A stretch of 64,000 nt of DNA from Euclidia mi (lineage: Eukaryota > Arthropoda > Insecta > Lepidoptera > Erebidae). Both the position numbers and the translations under genes were made by a program. Every line of letters starts with the position of its first letter. Within the stretch, counting starts at the first letter, position 1. Shown here one piece after another: positions 43,646-53,031 of the stretch. Location of the stretch: NCBI GenBank assembly GCA_944739405.2, contig OX123190.2, positions 83,519,086 to 83,583,085 of the forward strand, in the 5' to 3' direction. The notes beneath the pieces were generated by a model that was not told the DNA's origin, made no database searches, and saw only the letters and a program-made list of their open reading frames with translations.

Positions 43646-45084
43646 AATCCTTTTTATTTATAACTTAATTTATAGCCATTTCTAAAGGTGTGCCGAGTAA
43701 CTTATTCAGTAAATAGGTTTAAAAAGATGTGTTAACGTCTAAATAGCCAACACGTAATAGATCAGAAATTGCCAGTAAAGAAATCATAATATTAAATCGA
43801 TTATCACTTCTTCTTTATCGATTTTACGTTTTCTCTACTCAAAATGATTTGAGTTAATAGCAAATCTCTACTTGGTCCTTAAACATTTAAAATGTGTGTA
43901 TTTTTAAGGTATATATGCGATTAACAAGATTAATAAGTTAATAGACGCGTAACCGGCATAGGTATGCCAGAGTAGGTACTCTACCTATGCTATTTCTCTG
44001 TTATAAAATTTAAACAATTTTGTTTCTTCGTCTCCTTAAGTGTATATATTTAAATAAAACTTTTACTACCAATGTTTTGTCTTTTATTTATTAAAGTAGA
44101 TGAACCTGCGGGTACACTCGCATTATTTACGTCTACCTACTGCTCCGCTCTTTGGCTCATAGCGCGATGTAAATCCCGAATCCCTTCATGGGCATCACAG
44201 ATAAGTATAATAATTTGAAAAATATAAAAATGTTAATGTGTAACATCAAAAAATATATAGCCCGCAAAAAATACTAACTGCCCGTTCACATATTGAATGG
44301 GATTATAAATGGTGGATCATACATATATTCACTTCTCGCCCACATACTGTTTCTAATCTTTTAACAAAAAATTGAGATTCTTAGCTGCACTGTGTTATAG
44401 CTTATAGCAGTGTTTTATTTTAAACAAGAGTTTAACATAGAAAATTGATGAATTGATTCATAAAATATACTTCTTTGTTATATAGAACCCAATATTATTC
44501 ACCTGTCAGTTGAACACTTGTAAGTGTAATTTAGATCACATTACACAAACAATCCTATTAAATTAAATACTTTTATTAATCGTAAAATACGCTATCGATA
44601 AAAAATTTATCGATAGTGCCCCATGTCTAAATGTCATGTCATTTGCACAAAACAGATTATGTTAAATAATACCAGCGTTAGAAATTTGTAATCTATTATA
44701 CAATTATAAACAGAAACGGCGAAATTTAGGTGTTTAAATCATTTGAGCCACAAAATACGACCAATATACATTTTTATCTAAGGCATTCCTAACTAATTAA
44801 ATTAATTAGTAATACGCAAAAACCGTTTGAATGTATTATTTTGCACGATTTCAAGCTCTTGGTAACACTTAAAACTAGAATATAAATGTAAATCAGTTCT
44901 TACGACTTTGAAAATAAGGTTAATATTTCTTTTTGTGTGGCTTTTCAGGTAATACCTGTTTATGATAATTGTGTCTTATATATTTAACGAATCACGCCGT
45001 GGCGTTGTATGTAATGTGTATATGTGTGTGAGAGGCGACACTGCTTCTCGTATGATATGCCTGACATGCTAATTCCATTTACTT
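43646..45084. other. No recognised feature (about 1.4 kb)
   Basis: Very A+T-rich. 44098-44165 (GATGAACCTGCGGGTACACT, CTACTGCTCCGCTCTTTGGC) may be a worn relative of the 8640 Helitron-like element. Confidence 0.4.
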
Positions 45085-45095
45085 ATGTATTCCAT

Positions 45096-45142
45096 GGTTA
45101 TTTTAATATTACAGACACTCCAGTTTTATTTATGTGTATAGA
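45096..45142 (-). mobile_element. Solo 5' end of Helitron-like element
   Basis: On the minus strand TCTATACACATAAATAAAAC, then TGGAGTGTCTG and TAATATTAAAATAA, identical in type to the 5' end of the 52.5-kb copy. The rest is missing. Confidence 0.6.
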
Positions 45143-45270
45143 TAACACCCAAACACAGAAGAAATACTCGTGTTCATAACAAAAAGATTTATCTTGGGTG
45201 GGAAAAGAATCCATAACCTCTGACTTAGCAGTCAAAATCACTCAGTAATAGAGCAACAGGACATTCCAAT
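45143..45270 (-). repeat. Degenerate SINE-D-like copy
   Basis: ACACCCAAACACAGAAGAAA, GTGTTCATAACA and a tRNA-like head remnant (GGGAAAAGAATCCATAACCT, GACTTAGCAGTC) follow the order of SINE-D at 12.6 kb, with many changes. Confidence 0.5.
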
Positions 45271-45340
45271 CTTGTAAATGAGACAGTTTTAATGCAAATA
45301 TAAAGGTGCCCTTTGTTTTTTACATCTCGCTGTACACCTG

Positions 45341-45592
45341 GGGGCCAATTCTGCTATTTTTATATGACATTGATATTATATTTTGAATGGATTTAAAAGC
45401 GGTATTCTGATAACCTAATGTCATTATTGTATAATTTAATATAAACAGTTCGTCGTTGACACATACGATCTCGTTACAATTTCATTCAAATATCAGATAA
45501 TTTAGAAGAATACGCATTTTGTGACGTAAGTATGACACTGACATGATATCGAGACTATATTTATTTAGCAGAATTGGGCCCCTGTTATTGTG
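45341..45592. mobile_element. MITE-N, best-preserved ends
   Basis: GGGGGCCAATTCTGCTA and TAGCAGAATTGGGCCCC are inverted repeats at the two ends of a 252-bp unit. Internal words GACATTGATATTATATTTTG, GTCGTTGACACATACG and ATATCGAGACTATATTTA are shared. Non-coding. Confidence 0.8.
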
Positions 45593-46780
45593 ATAGTCCG
45601 CAATATATCCACTTACAATCAAAAATACAAAGAAGCAAGGCCGTATAGGTTTATCAAACCAAATACTTCAACAGTGTGAACACAATTTGGACTTAGACCT
45701 GAGTCAGGCCAATACCTTGAAGAGCTTGCTCAACCCATATTAGTCTCAATCGCGAATCATTCAGCTAATAGGATCAGAGGAAATTGATTCCAATACTCGA
45801 TTGCTTTCGCGCGGATCAATCGGGCTAAATTTTAACTTACAATCCTTTGAGGATTGGACTGTAAATAATGGAATTTGTGTACACTCGCTATGTTAGCTGC
45901 GATTGTGCTTTTGTAACACATTTTTATAAATAAAGGTTTTGGGATGAAACATACTTTTTTAATGGCCTTGTTAGTACATGTAGGTCAAATCTTACAAGTT
46001 GAATCTTGTTTTAAAGTTTGATTATTGGTTGTATCCAAGTGAAAAATATTGTAGTATTGCAATTAAGACTTTTTGAAAGGAATTCAAATCCAGACAATTA
46101 TGATTTTACCTTTGCCAAATGTTAGTCAACTCCTATTGCGATGCCTACGAATGAAATAAATGAAAATACCGCTAATTTAGTTAGTTAAGAAAGTTATAGT
46201 GTACACACTTTCAGTGAATATTCGTGGCGCTATGATTTAGAAATAGGTACAATAGTATACCATATCAGGGACGTATTCCATAATTATTACCTTCCCTTTA
46301 CTAAACTGTAACAGATTCTTTTTCTTAAAACCGATTATGATTATACGGTACATCATTTGAACCCGCGTTTTGGTCGGAGGGTAGATGATTAATAACGCTT
46401 TTTTGTTCGTCCACCCTTTAGTTTTGGCAACCGCCACGAGCATTGTTGCCGCAAAATATTGCGGAGATACTGACCGATGCGGTGTTGCCAGAGCTTTTTT
46501 AAGATTTATACTTAAGTTCGTAATCAGTAGATTACGCTACCCCATTTCTTTGTTTAAGGGTCGTAAGAGAAATTACTCAAAGAAAAAACATAGTATTTTT
46601 GCGAAGAAAACGCAAACTCGACATCAAAGCCAATCTTACCACCGTGATATAGCAGGCCAAATTCTCCCATTGTCTCCCATAGTCCACCAGATGAATGCGA
46701 AAAACCGGTTATCCCGGTTGCATCTAAGATTCACGGATTCTCTACTGGGAATATCGGTGAATACTTTACCTGATGGCTGT
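45593..46780. other. No recognised feature
   Basis: No motif in the overlapping ORFs at 46237-46443 and 46385-46915. The latter (176 codons) runs through the hairpin and the Helitron-like element and is not credible. Confidence 0.5.
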
Positions 46781-46829
46781 AGCTGTACCTGCAGCTGTAA
46801 GTATGTTACTTACAGCTGCAGGTACAGCT
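46781..46829. repeat. Hairpin, 23-bp perfect stem, 3-nt loop
   Basis: AGCTGTACCTGCAGCTGTAAGTA is not written beyond this core: the arm 46781-46803 starts AGCTGTACCTGCAG and its exact complement is 46807-46829, around TGT. It lies 21 bp left of the Helitron-like copy. Confidence 0.9.
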
Positions 46830-46850
46830 CAAAACCAAAATATACATACA

Positions 46851-47087
46851 CTAGCCGTTTCCCGCGGTTTCACCCGCGTCCTGAGGGAACTACTTCGCGT
46901 ACCCGAAAAACCTAAATATCTTACAGAATCCTATTTTTTCTAAAATAAAATATAGCCTATGTTACTCGCAGATAATGTAGCTTTCTAAAGGTGAAAGATT
47001 TTTTTAAATCGGCCCAGTAGTTTTTGAGTTTATCCATTACAAACAAACAAAAATACAAATTTTTCCTCTTTATAATATTAGTGTAGA
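46851..47087 (-). mobile_element. Helitron-like element with intact ends
   Basis: On the minus strand it starts TCTACACTAATATTATAAAG and ends with the hairpin CGGGTGAAACCGCGGGAAAC, then GGCTAG. The flanking bases are A (46850) and T (47088). TC start, CTAG end with a preceding hairpin, and A/T target are the Helitron signature. It is 237 bp and non-coding, so non-autonomous. Confidence 0.82.
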
Positions 47088-47104
47088 TTTATATAAAATC
47101 AACT

Positions 47105-47215
47105 AACACTTTGTGTGATCCACTATGTGTTGTTTGACTCTGGGTGTTCTTTGAGTCCGTTGATTGACTGTTTGTAAAAGTCCCACACGACATTAGATTT
47201 ATTGTTAGTGTGTAA
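47105..47215 (+). repeat. SINE-C body fragment
   Basis: TGTGTGATCCACTATGTGTT, GACTCTGGGTGTTCTTTGAG, TCCGTTGATTG and AAGTCCCACACGACA follow the SINE-C body. The tRNA-like head is absent. It lies 180 bp upstream of the putative heat-shock promoter. Confidence 0.7.
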
Positions 47216-47361
47216 ATAAAGATACATATTGGTAGCGCCATCTACCTTCCTATCTATAACTAATCGCATCAACGTCAATCGTTCCATGCTGGTCTAGTGC
47301 GAGCGATACCATGATTCCGTACCTGTCTCCCATTCCCTAAGGAGGGGCACGCCTTCCGCGG

Positions 47362-47490
47362 ATTGGTCGCGGCGATCGTCGACGCGAGTGACAGTCCAGA
47401 ACTTTCGAGAACATTCGTTTCGCTATATACGCGTCCGCCATACCGTATCGCACCGCGCCGCTCCCGCTATAATTATTACCGCTTATAAAA
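47362..47490 (+). promoter_or_regulatory. Putative heat-shock promoter: HSE and TATA box
   Basis: GAACTTTCGAGAACATTC at 47399-47416 is a perfect four-unit heat-shock element (GAAnnTTCnnGAAnnTTC), the binding site for HSF trimers. An ATTGG (reverse CCAAT) lies at 47362 and TATAAAA at 47484-47490. HSE-to-TATA spacing of about 70 bp is usual for heat-shock genes. The region is CpG-rich against an A+T-rich background. Transcription would start near 47515 (inference). Confidence 0.65.
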
Positions 47491-47514
47491 CCGCTCGCAA
47501 GTGAAGGTGATTTG

Positions 47515-47594
47515 TGTAGTGAAGTGAATCAAGCAGCTTCATCCCGAAACACCAGGAGACTGCCCTTCTGAGACGAAGAAGATCGCCGTATAAG
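47515..47594 (+). other. Candidate non-coding first exon
   Basis: Runs from the inferred start about 30 bp past the TATA box to AAG/GTAAGT at 47592-47600, a perfect donor site. It contains no ATG in its 80 bases, so it would be 5' UTR. The left limit is an estimate. Confidence 0.5.
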
Positions 47595-47767
47595 GTAAGT
47601 GCCCTCCGTCCTTGGAATATCCTATACCCACTCACAATCATCTCTCCCATTCCAATCCTAGGCGGCTAAAACCCGCTGTCCTTTGCATACAGTCCATTTC
47701 CTTCTCCAAGTCGCCTAGAAACTACGGTTTCGGTGTAACGCCGAACCACATATAATTAATATACCGT

Positions 47768-47990
47768 ATAGGTATTAAGCAAGTGCTGTTCTAGGCATTG
47801 GATGTATAAGCCTGTTTTATTTTTGCCTCTATTGTATAATGCTTGCGTTTCTGTCTATTTGTAAGTGTCCTGTTACCACTAGTTATGTCTGCAACCAGCG
47901 GTACCTTCGATTTATAAGGCTTAGCCGGGCATCACGACAGATGTTCTTACTTACAGCCGCTAATGAGCTCCGTGTTTTGTGGACCTTTCT
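47768..47990 (+). repeat. Direct duplication in putative intron, unit 1
   Basis: Matches 48172-48395 at a distance of about 405 bp. Shared blocks are GCGTTTCTGTCTATTT, GTTACCACTAGTTATGTC, TTATAAGGCTTAGCCGGG and TAATGAGCTCCGTGTTTTGT. A 6-nt length difference lies near the middle. Function unknown. Confidence 0.8.
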
Positions 47991-48084
47991 TCCATGCTTG
48001 ATGCTGCGGAACTTTTCATGGTCTAGTCGGCCACTTTTTCTTCTAAATATTTGACTACCGTTGGCGGAGTAGTCCCCAAAATGA

Positions 48085-48170
48085 CGTGTCGACTCTGGGT
48101 TTTCTTTGAGTCCGTTGCTCGAGCGTTTGAAAAGTTCCTCGCGACACAAGATTCATTGTAAAATTTAGCG
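48085..48170 (+). repeat. SINE-C body fragment
   Basis: GTCGACTCTGGGTTTTCTTT, GAGTCCGTTGC, AAAGTTCCTCGCGACACAAG and ATTCATTG follow the SINE-C body. It directly precedes duplication unit 2. Confidence 0.65.
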
Positions 48171-48171
48171 A

Positions 48172-48395
48172 TAAGGTATTAAATTAAGGACGCGTTCTAG
48201 ACGTTAGACAACAGCTTTAAGCATGTTTCATTTTTGTTTTATAGAATGCTCGCGTTTCTGTCTATTTATAAGTGTCCCGTTACCACTAGTTATGTCGGTG
48301 ACACGCGACAGCGGTACCTTCAATTTATAAGGCTTAGCCGGGTATCACGACGGATGTCCCTACTTACTGTCGCTAATGAGCTCCGTGTTTTGTAA
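48172..48395 (+). repeat. Direct duplication in putative intron, unit 2
   Basis: Second unit of the pair (see 47768-47990). It preserves an open frame starting MLAFLSI(C/Y)KCPVTTSYV like unit 1 for about 50 codons, then stops at TAA. Confidence 0.8.
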
Positions 48396-48654
48396 CCTTT
48401 TTTTGGTATATTGTTGGACTGTTTAAATTGATGTTAAAGAAGAACTTAGCGCGGGCATTTGGTTAGCAAATATTTTTTTGGAATTGACAATAACGTATAT
48501 TTATTTATTCAGTGTGTCTATACAAATATATTGCATCCAAAGCTCTTACAAAATTAATAAAAATATGTCAAACATCTATTTCAAATCTCTAAATTCGTGG
48601 ATAGGTTGGATGGGATATTGAAATTACGCGGTAAATGTACGCTTGATAATTAAT

Positions 48655-48915
48655 GACTGCCTCCGTGGTCCACTGGATAGCGTATGCGACTGCTAATCGG
48701 AGGTCCTGGGTTCGATTCCCGGGTCGGGCAAAAGTATTACTGGGAAATAAAATAAGTAAATTCTCAGGAGCAGCACGGAGTCTGGCGATGTTCCCGGCAA
48801 TTGGCTCGCCCCCTGTTACGTGGGACCTAAAAATTCATGGCGAAATGTGGGTGTAATATTACACCTCTGCCTACCCCTTCGGGGATACAGGCGTGAGTCT
48901 ATAAATAAAAAAAAA
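48655..48915 (+). repeat. Full-length SINE-A, head type 2
   Basis: Head ACTGCCTCCGTGGTCCACTG, then GATAGCGTATGCGACTGCTA and B-box GGTTCGATTCCC. Body, tail CTCTGCCTACCCCTTCGGGG, then ATACAGGCGTGAGTC and a poly-A tract. It lies in the putative first intron. TSD not clear. Confidence 0.92.
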
Positions 48916-48944
48916 TCCGCTTCTGTTTACAAACTTCAAGGTAG

Positions 48945-49252
48945 TAGCCTTGCTGATTTCAGCATGAATGGGCCGGCTCGACCGGAAAAGTACTACCCTC
49001 TCACAGAAAATCGACGTAAAGTAACAGTACCTAAACTGTTACGTTTCGTTCGGTGAGTGAGAGTGCCGGAGGCCCTATCCCCTTTCCTTCTCCCTCATCC
49101 CACTCCTCATCCTATCCCTTTTCCCAACCCCAAGGAGTGGCAACGCACTTGTAACTCCTGTGGTGTTGCTTGTGTCCATGGGCGGCGGTAATTGTTTACC
49201 ATCAGGTGATCCGTCTGCTCGTTTGCCGCCTATTACCATAAAAAAAAAGATC
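48945..49252 (+). repeat. Repeat I, LINE 3'-region type
   Basis: CTGATTTCAGCATGAATGGG and AAGTACTACCCTCTCACAGA start the unit. GGCAACGCACTTGTAACTCC, GTGTCCATGGGCGGCGGTAA, TTACCATCAGGTGATCCGTC and a poly-A end close it. I know this as a common lepidopteran LINE/SINE 3' region. Confidence 0.75.
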
Positions 49253-49425
49253 GCGTTTGATATATATCAATACAGGAAAAGGGCCAAGTTATTATTTATA
49301 GAAGTTTTCAGTAATAGCCATGCGCCGTATTGTTACCTATGTGTCTAATATAATAATATTTTTACTAAGCTTTCTCATTATTTTTTATTCGTGAAATTTT
49401 AATTATTTTTATTCCTCTTTTTCAG

Positions 49426-49482
49426 GTATGTTCATCTTTTAAAATAGAATATGTCGCCTGCCACAAGGGTTATCAGTCCTTA
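49426..49482 (+). CDS. Candidate first coding exon, gene unknown
   Basis: A strong acceptor (TTTTTATTCCTCTTTTTCAG, ending 49425) and a good donor (TTA/GTAAGT at 49483) bound 57 bases. An ATG at 49451 opens a frame of ten full codons, MSPATRVISP, plus two bases (phase 2 intron). With the HSE, TATA box and donor at 47.4-47.6 kb this would give a gene with a non-coding exon 1, a 1.8-kb intron 1 and an ATG exon 2. I do not recognise the ten residues, and no further exon is visible to 64000. Hsp90-type genes in flies have such a 5'-UTR intron, but the peptide is not Hsp90. Confidence 0.35.
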
Positions 49483-49674
49483 GTAAGTATTATATTTGTA
49501 TTTTGTGATGATAATACTCGCCTATTACCTTAAGGAATCGCATGACACAAGTTTCAAGTGATGCGATCCGTATAGGTAGGTATACAAAATCCTTGCGTTA
49601 CCCATTGACTGCTATACAACGCACAGCAAAAACTATTGGGCGTAAGAAGCTGAAATTTGGCATGTATATACATA

Positions 49675-50037
49675 GCCCATAGCCTAGTGGAGATACCAAC
49701 GGACTGCCATGCATAGGGTATCGGATTCGAATCCACGGCGCGCACCAATGAATTTTCGGAGTTATGTGCGTATTGAATTGTTAATTATCGCTTGTTTCGT
49801 GCCTCAGAGAGCACGTTAAGCCGTCGGTCCCCGTTGTCATGAAGATCTTTGACAGTCGTTATAGGGCGTCAGTACCACTTAAATAAACTGACACTAGTCT
49901 AAACCATGGAATATAGCTATCCCTTCGGGTTGCGGAGGTCAGATAGGCAGTCGCTCCGTGGAAAAGCTAATATTCAGCCAAATCCGGTTAGACTATTAAG
50001 TGAACCCCGGGTTTATAACGCTAGGAGGATGATGCTC
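49675..50037 (+). repeat. SINE-F, full length
   Basis: Head CATAGCCTAGTGGAGATACC, B-box region GGATTCGAATCC, body GAGCACGTTAAGCCGTCGGT and GAGGTCAGATAGGCAGTCGC, end AACGCTAGGAGGATGATG. Confidence 0.9.
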
Positions 50038-50059
50038 TTTGATATTAACCGAAATTTCC

Positions 50060-50135
50060 ACGAGATTTTGCAAAATGGGTAATTTATAAAGAAATTTGCG
50101 AGCGTAACTACGGGCATCCTCTAGAATGGGTATAA
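50060..50135. repeat. Possible Helitron-like end
   Basis: GCGAGCGTAACTACGGGCAT followed by CCTCTAGAATGGGTATA is the reverse complement of the AGAGGATGCCCG-type start seen at 8640 and 35320. Confidence 0.4.
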
Positions 50136-50339
50136 GATTATAATGTTAATTACTAAATTAAAAAACATTTAGTCAACTGGTTTTTTATCCTCTTCCCTGT
50201 AGATTGCAGCGGTCATACGCATTATTTTATGTACAATAGCTAAGCGTGGAGACCTGTAATTGGCTATATGTGACATATTTCACATATTTATTTAATTTCT
50301 AAATGCTGTTGGTCTTCCTAAGATTAAATAAATACATGC

Positions 50340-50430
50340 AGTCGCTCTGTGGAAGAGCTAAATCCGGTTGGATTAGTAAGCGGACTCCTGGTCACAACTG
50401 GGATAACGCTTGGAGGACGATGATCTAAAG
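50340..50430 (+). repeat. SINE-F 3' fragment
   Basis: CAGTCGCTCTGTGGAAGAGC, GGTTGGATTAGTAAGCGGAC and GATAACGCTTGGAGGACGAT match the last 90 bases of SINE-F with a small internal deletion. Confidence 0.75.
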
Positions 50431-50433
50431 ACC

Positions 50434-50510
50434 AATTCTCGTATTTTACCTGACTTCGACACTGTATTTTAAACAAATATACATATTAACGTGAATTGGC
50501 CCTCTGGCAT
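50434..50510. mobile_element. MITE-N, deleted copy
   Basis: CCAATTCTCGTATTTTACCT then GACTTCGACACTGTATTTTA and ACGTGAATTGGCCCTCTGG. Both ends are present and almost all of the interior is gone. Confidence 0.6.
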
Positions 50511-52431
50511 TTTACACTGATGTCCTGACAAACAAGTTGCACATTACACCGTCTCGTAGGTACCGACCTGCGAGACTTAAATAAAGAACGTCTGTGTTGT
50601 ATTTGCACAGCGCGTCACAATCTTCGTTCCCGTTCATTTCCGACGCGGAAGGCCTCCTGCCGCACAGCCTTCAGCTAATGCCCTCCAACAGTTTTTGTAG
50701 CAATGTTCTGCTTCATTGATTCGCTTACTATAATATTGATTTACTTAATAGTACCTATTGATGTTGTTTGAAGGAAGAGTCCGTCTTTAATGTTTTCATG
50801 TGAGGTTAGGGAATAATGACGGCAGTATAGATACTGTAGCCAATTCAGTTCGATTAGTGGATCTGTAATTTAGTTTAAAGTATTTTCCCGTTAGTTTTTA
50901 GTGTTACTAAGTCTATAGTAGACTTAGGAACACTTTTAGTTTTACATCGCCGTCTATTTGTTCGTTAGCGTTAGGTACTTTGGGGATTGTATACATTCTG
51001 AGCAATCTTGAAATACAGTGTTATAAAATATCGTTATTTATTGTATATTGCGCCCTTACATTCTAATAGGACAAAAATCTTACTTTTTACATTAGATTTG
51101 TTTACAAAAACATTCGAGTTTTGCTTGATAACAGAAAATGTACTACTGAATTGAGCACCCTTTTTTTAAGTCGGTTTTAAACGCAAGCGGAAAATTTTAA
51201 AACCTTCGAATTAAAGCGTTTTACTTTGAAATATCCGAACGTGCCAGAGATACGTCGAGATCTTTCCCCTTGGGAGCCACACGTTGTCTCCTCACGTATC
51301 CGAATGTTGGATATTTTCACGGATGCAGCTATTTCAAAGTAAAATGCACATTCGTTTAGCCATTTTATCGTAGCACCGGACTTTGACATGTCTCAAGAGA
51401 AGAGAGATTTCAAAGGTGTGTTTACTGAAAGTTTCGCCGGCCAATGGGAGTTTATAGTCATGTGTGACAAAATAGGGGACTAAACTCTTGTGATAAAGCT
51501 ATAACACAGTCAAATAATCCATACAGTCGTTCGACGAACGCGTCTAGACGGGTCAATCGTGCGGGGGGCAAGAGGTGAGACGCGGGAAGAGCGGTACCTA
51601 GTTACGTATATCGCCTTAGTTCCTAACTAGGTACATGTTTTTGGGGGCTGGCACGTGCTTGTTTTTTGTTCGTTACTTATTTATTTGCGTATGAATATTA
51701 ATTAAGATGGTGCATACGACTTGTGCTGTGAGACATTGAAATTCTTTATACTGTTTAAAGATATAACTTAATAAGGATTAAAAAAATCTGCGATTTCATC
51801 AATTTACTTATAACAAAAAAGAAAATTTCATTAATTATAATTATTTATATTATTTTGAAATGTATGTACCTATAACCACTTAAAATAATGTGCACGTTCC
51901 TACAAATCTACTAACTTTTTACAATATCTCATGTCTGGCCAAATCACAGAATAAATTAGTAATCATTGTACGTAAACAACATGGCAGACGTAAGAAAATA
52001 TGCGTTTTAAGGCAATATTCCATTCAAGTGTGATTTTAATTTCATGCAATAAGTACCAAGTACCAGAGACAAGTAAAGACTAGTACCTTCGTAATTAGTT
52101 AAGTACCTATCACATATTATTAATTATGTATCTTGGTAACGGCGCATCCTAGCTCGAAAATAACCATATTTTTGATCCCCTTTTATATACCCCACACATA
52201 TTCTCCGTAATATCATAGCCCGGTCACCCATCCATAAAATGACCGTGATGTCTATTGCTTTACCTTAACGCAGTTTGCACGAAACAAATCTGCAAAATAC
52301 TTCATATCGATAACATAGGCTCTGCAAGCTGATACCATAGTTGTCCGTCCATTAAACCACCACTATGTCAATCGCTATATTTTAACATGGTTTGTACGAT
52401 AACGATATCTGAAAAATGCTTTGTATTCTTA
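50511..52431. other. No recognised feature (about 1.9 kb)
   Basis: 50580-50690 is more GC-rich, with no ORF. 51500-51640 contains GTACCTAGTTACG...CCTAACTAGGTAC inverted words. The ORF at 51177-51389 has no motif. Confidence 0.4.
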
Positions 52432-52505
52432 CCCGCCTTCCACGACACCTGCGGGATGAAATAGGTGCTGACTGACACTTTGTATGCAAATCTGTCACCG
52501 CACGA
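52432..52505 (-). repeat. Diverged SINE-B-like fragment
   Basis: TTCCACGACACCTGCGGGAT and GACACTTTGTATGCAAATCT, then GTCACCGCACG, follow the SINE-B 5' region in reverse, as in the 7.7-kb copy. Confidence 0.5.
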
Positions 52506-52522
52506 AAAACACAATATGATTT

Positions 52523-52811
52523 TTGCCTGTTTCCCACGATTTCACCCGCGTCCTGAGGGAACTACTTCGCGTACCCGGTTAATTTGTACTTTTGTAGCCT
52601 AAGTTACTCCTTGGTACAACAGCTATCCGCCAGTAAACGTCTCGTCAAAATCAATCCAGCCGTTCCAGAGATTAGTGAAAACAAACAGACAGACAAAAAT
52701 GGTAAAAATGTCATTTCGGTATATGTATCAAGTATACATCCAGATGCATTTAGTAAAAAGCTATTATTTTAATATTACAAACAGACACTCCAATTTTATT
52801 TGTGTATAGAT
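52523..52811 (-). mobile_element. Helitron-like element
   Basis: On the minus strand it starts TCTATACACAAATAAAATTG and ends in the CGGGTGAAATCGTGGGAAAC region. The CTAG end is worn to GGC. It is the longest copy of the 41.2-kb type, with GGTATATGTATC and ATCCAGATGCATTTAGTAAA. Confidence 0.75.
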
Positions 52812-53031
52812 GTATTTATATGTATAGATAAGTGATTTACACTATAATATTCATGTAGCGCAGCAATTGTAATATTTTTCTTAAATAAATAGACATTGTT
52901 TGAATAAGTAGGTATTTTTTACATGTAGCAGCCCTAGCCTCCTTACCCTTGTCTAGACGTTGTCGGCTTTTTCTACGAGATCAAAGGCGTCAAACTACTG
53001 TATGTCTTTTTATACTGTGGCTATAATATAG

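Noticed and set aside
46385..46915. 176-codon ORF as a gene
   Set aside because: It crosses a perfect hairpin and a Helitron-like element, and has no domain or splice support.
47105..47215. LTR of a retrovirus-like element next to the promoter
   Set aside because: I checked for TG...CA ends, a primer-binding site and a second LTR and found none; the sequence is a SINE-C body.
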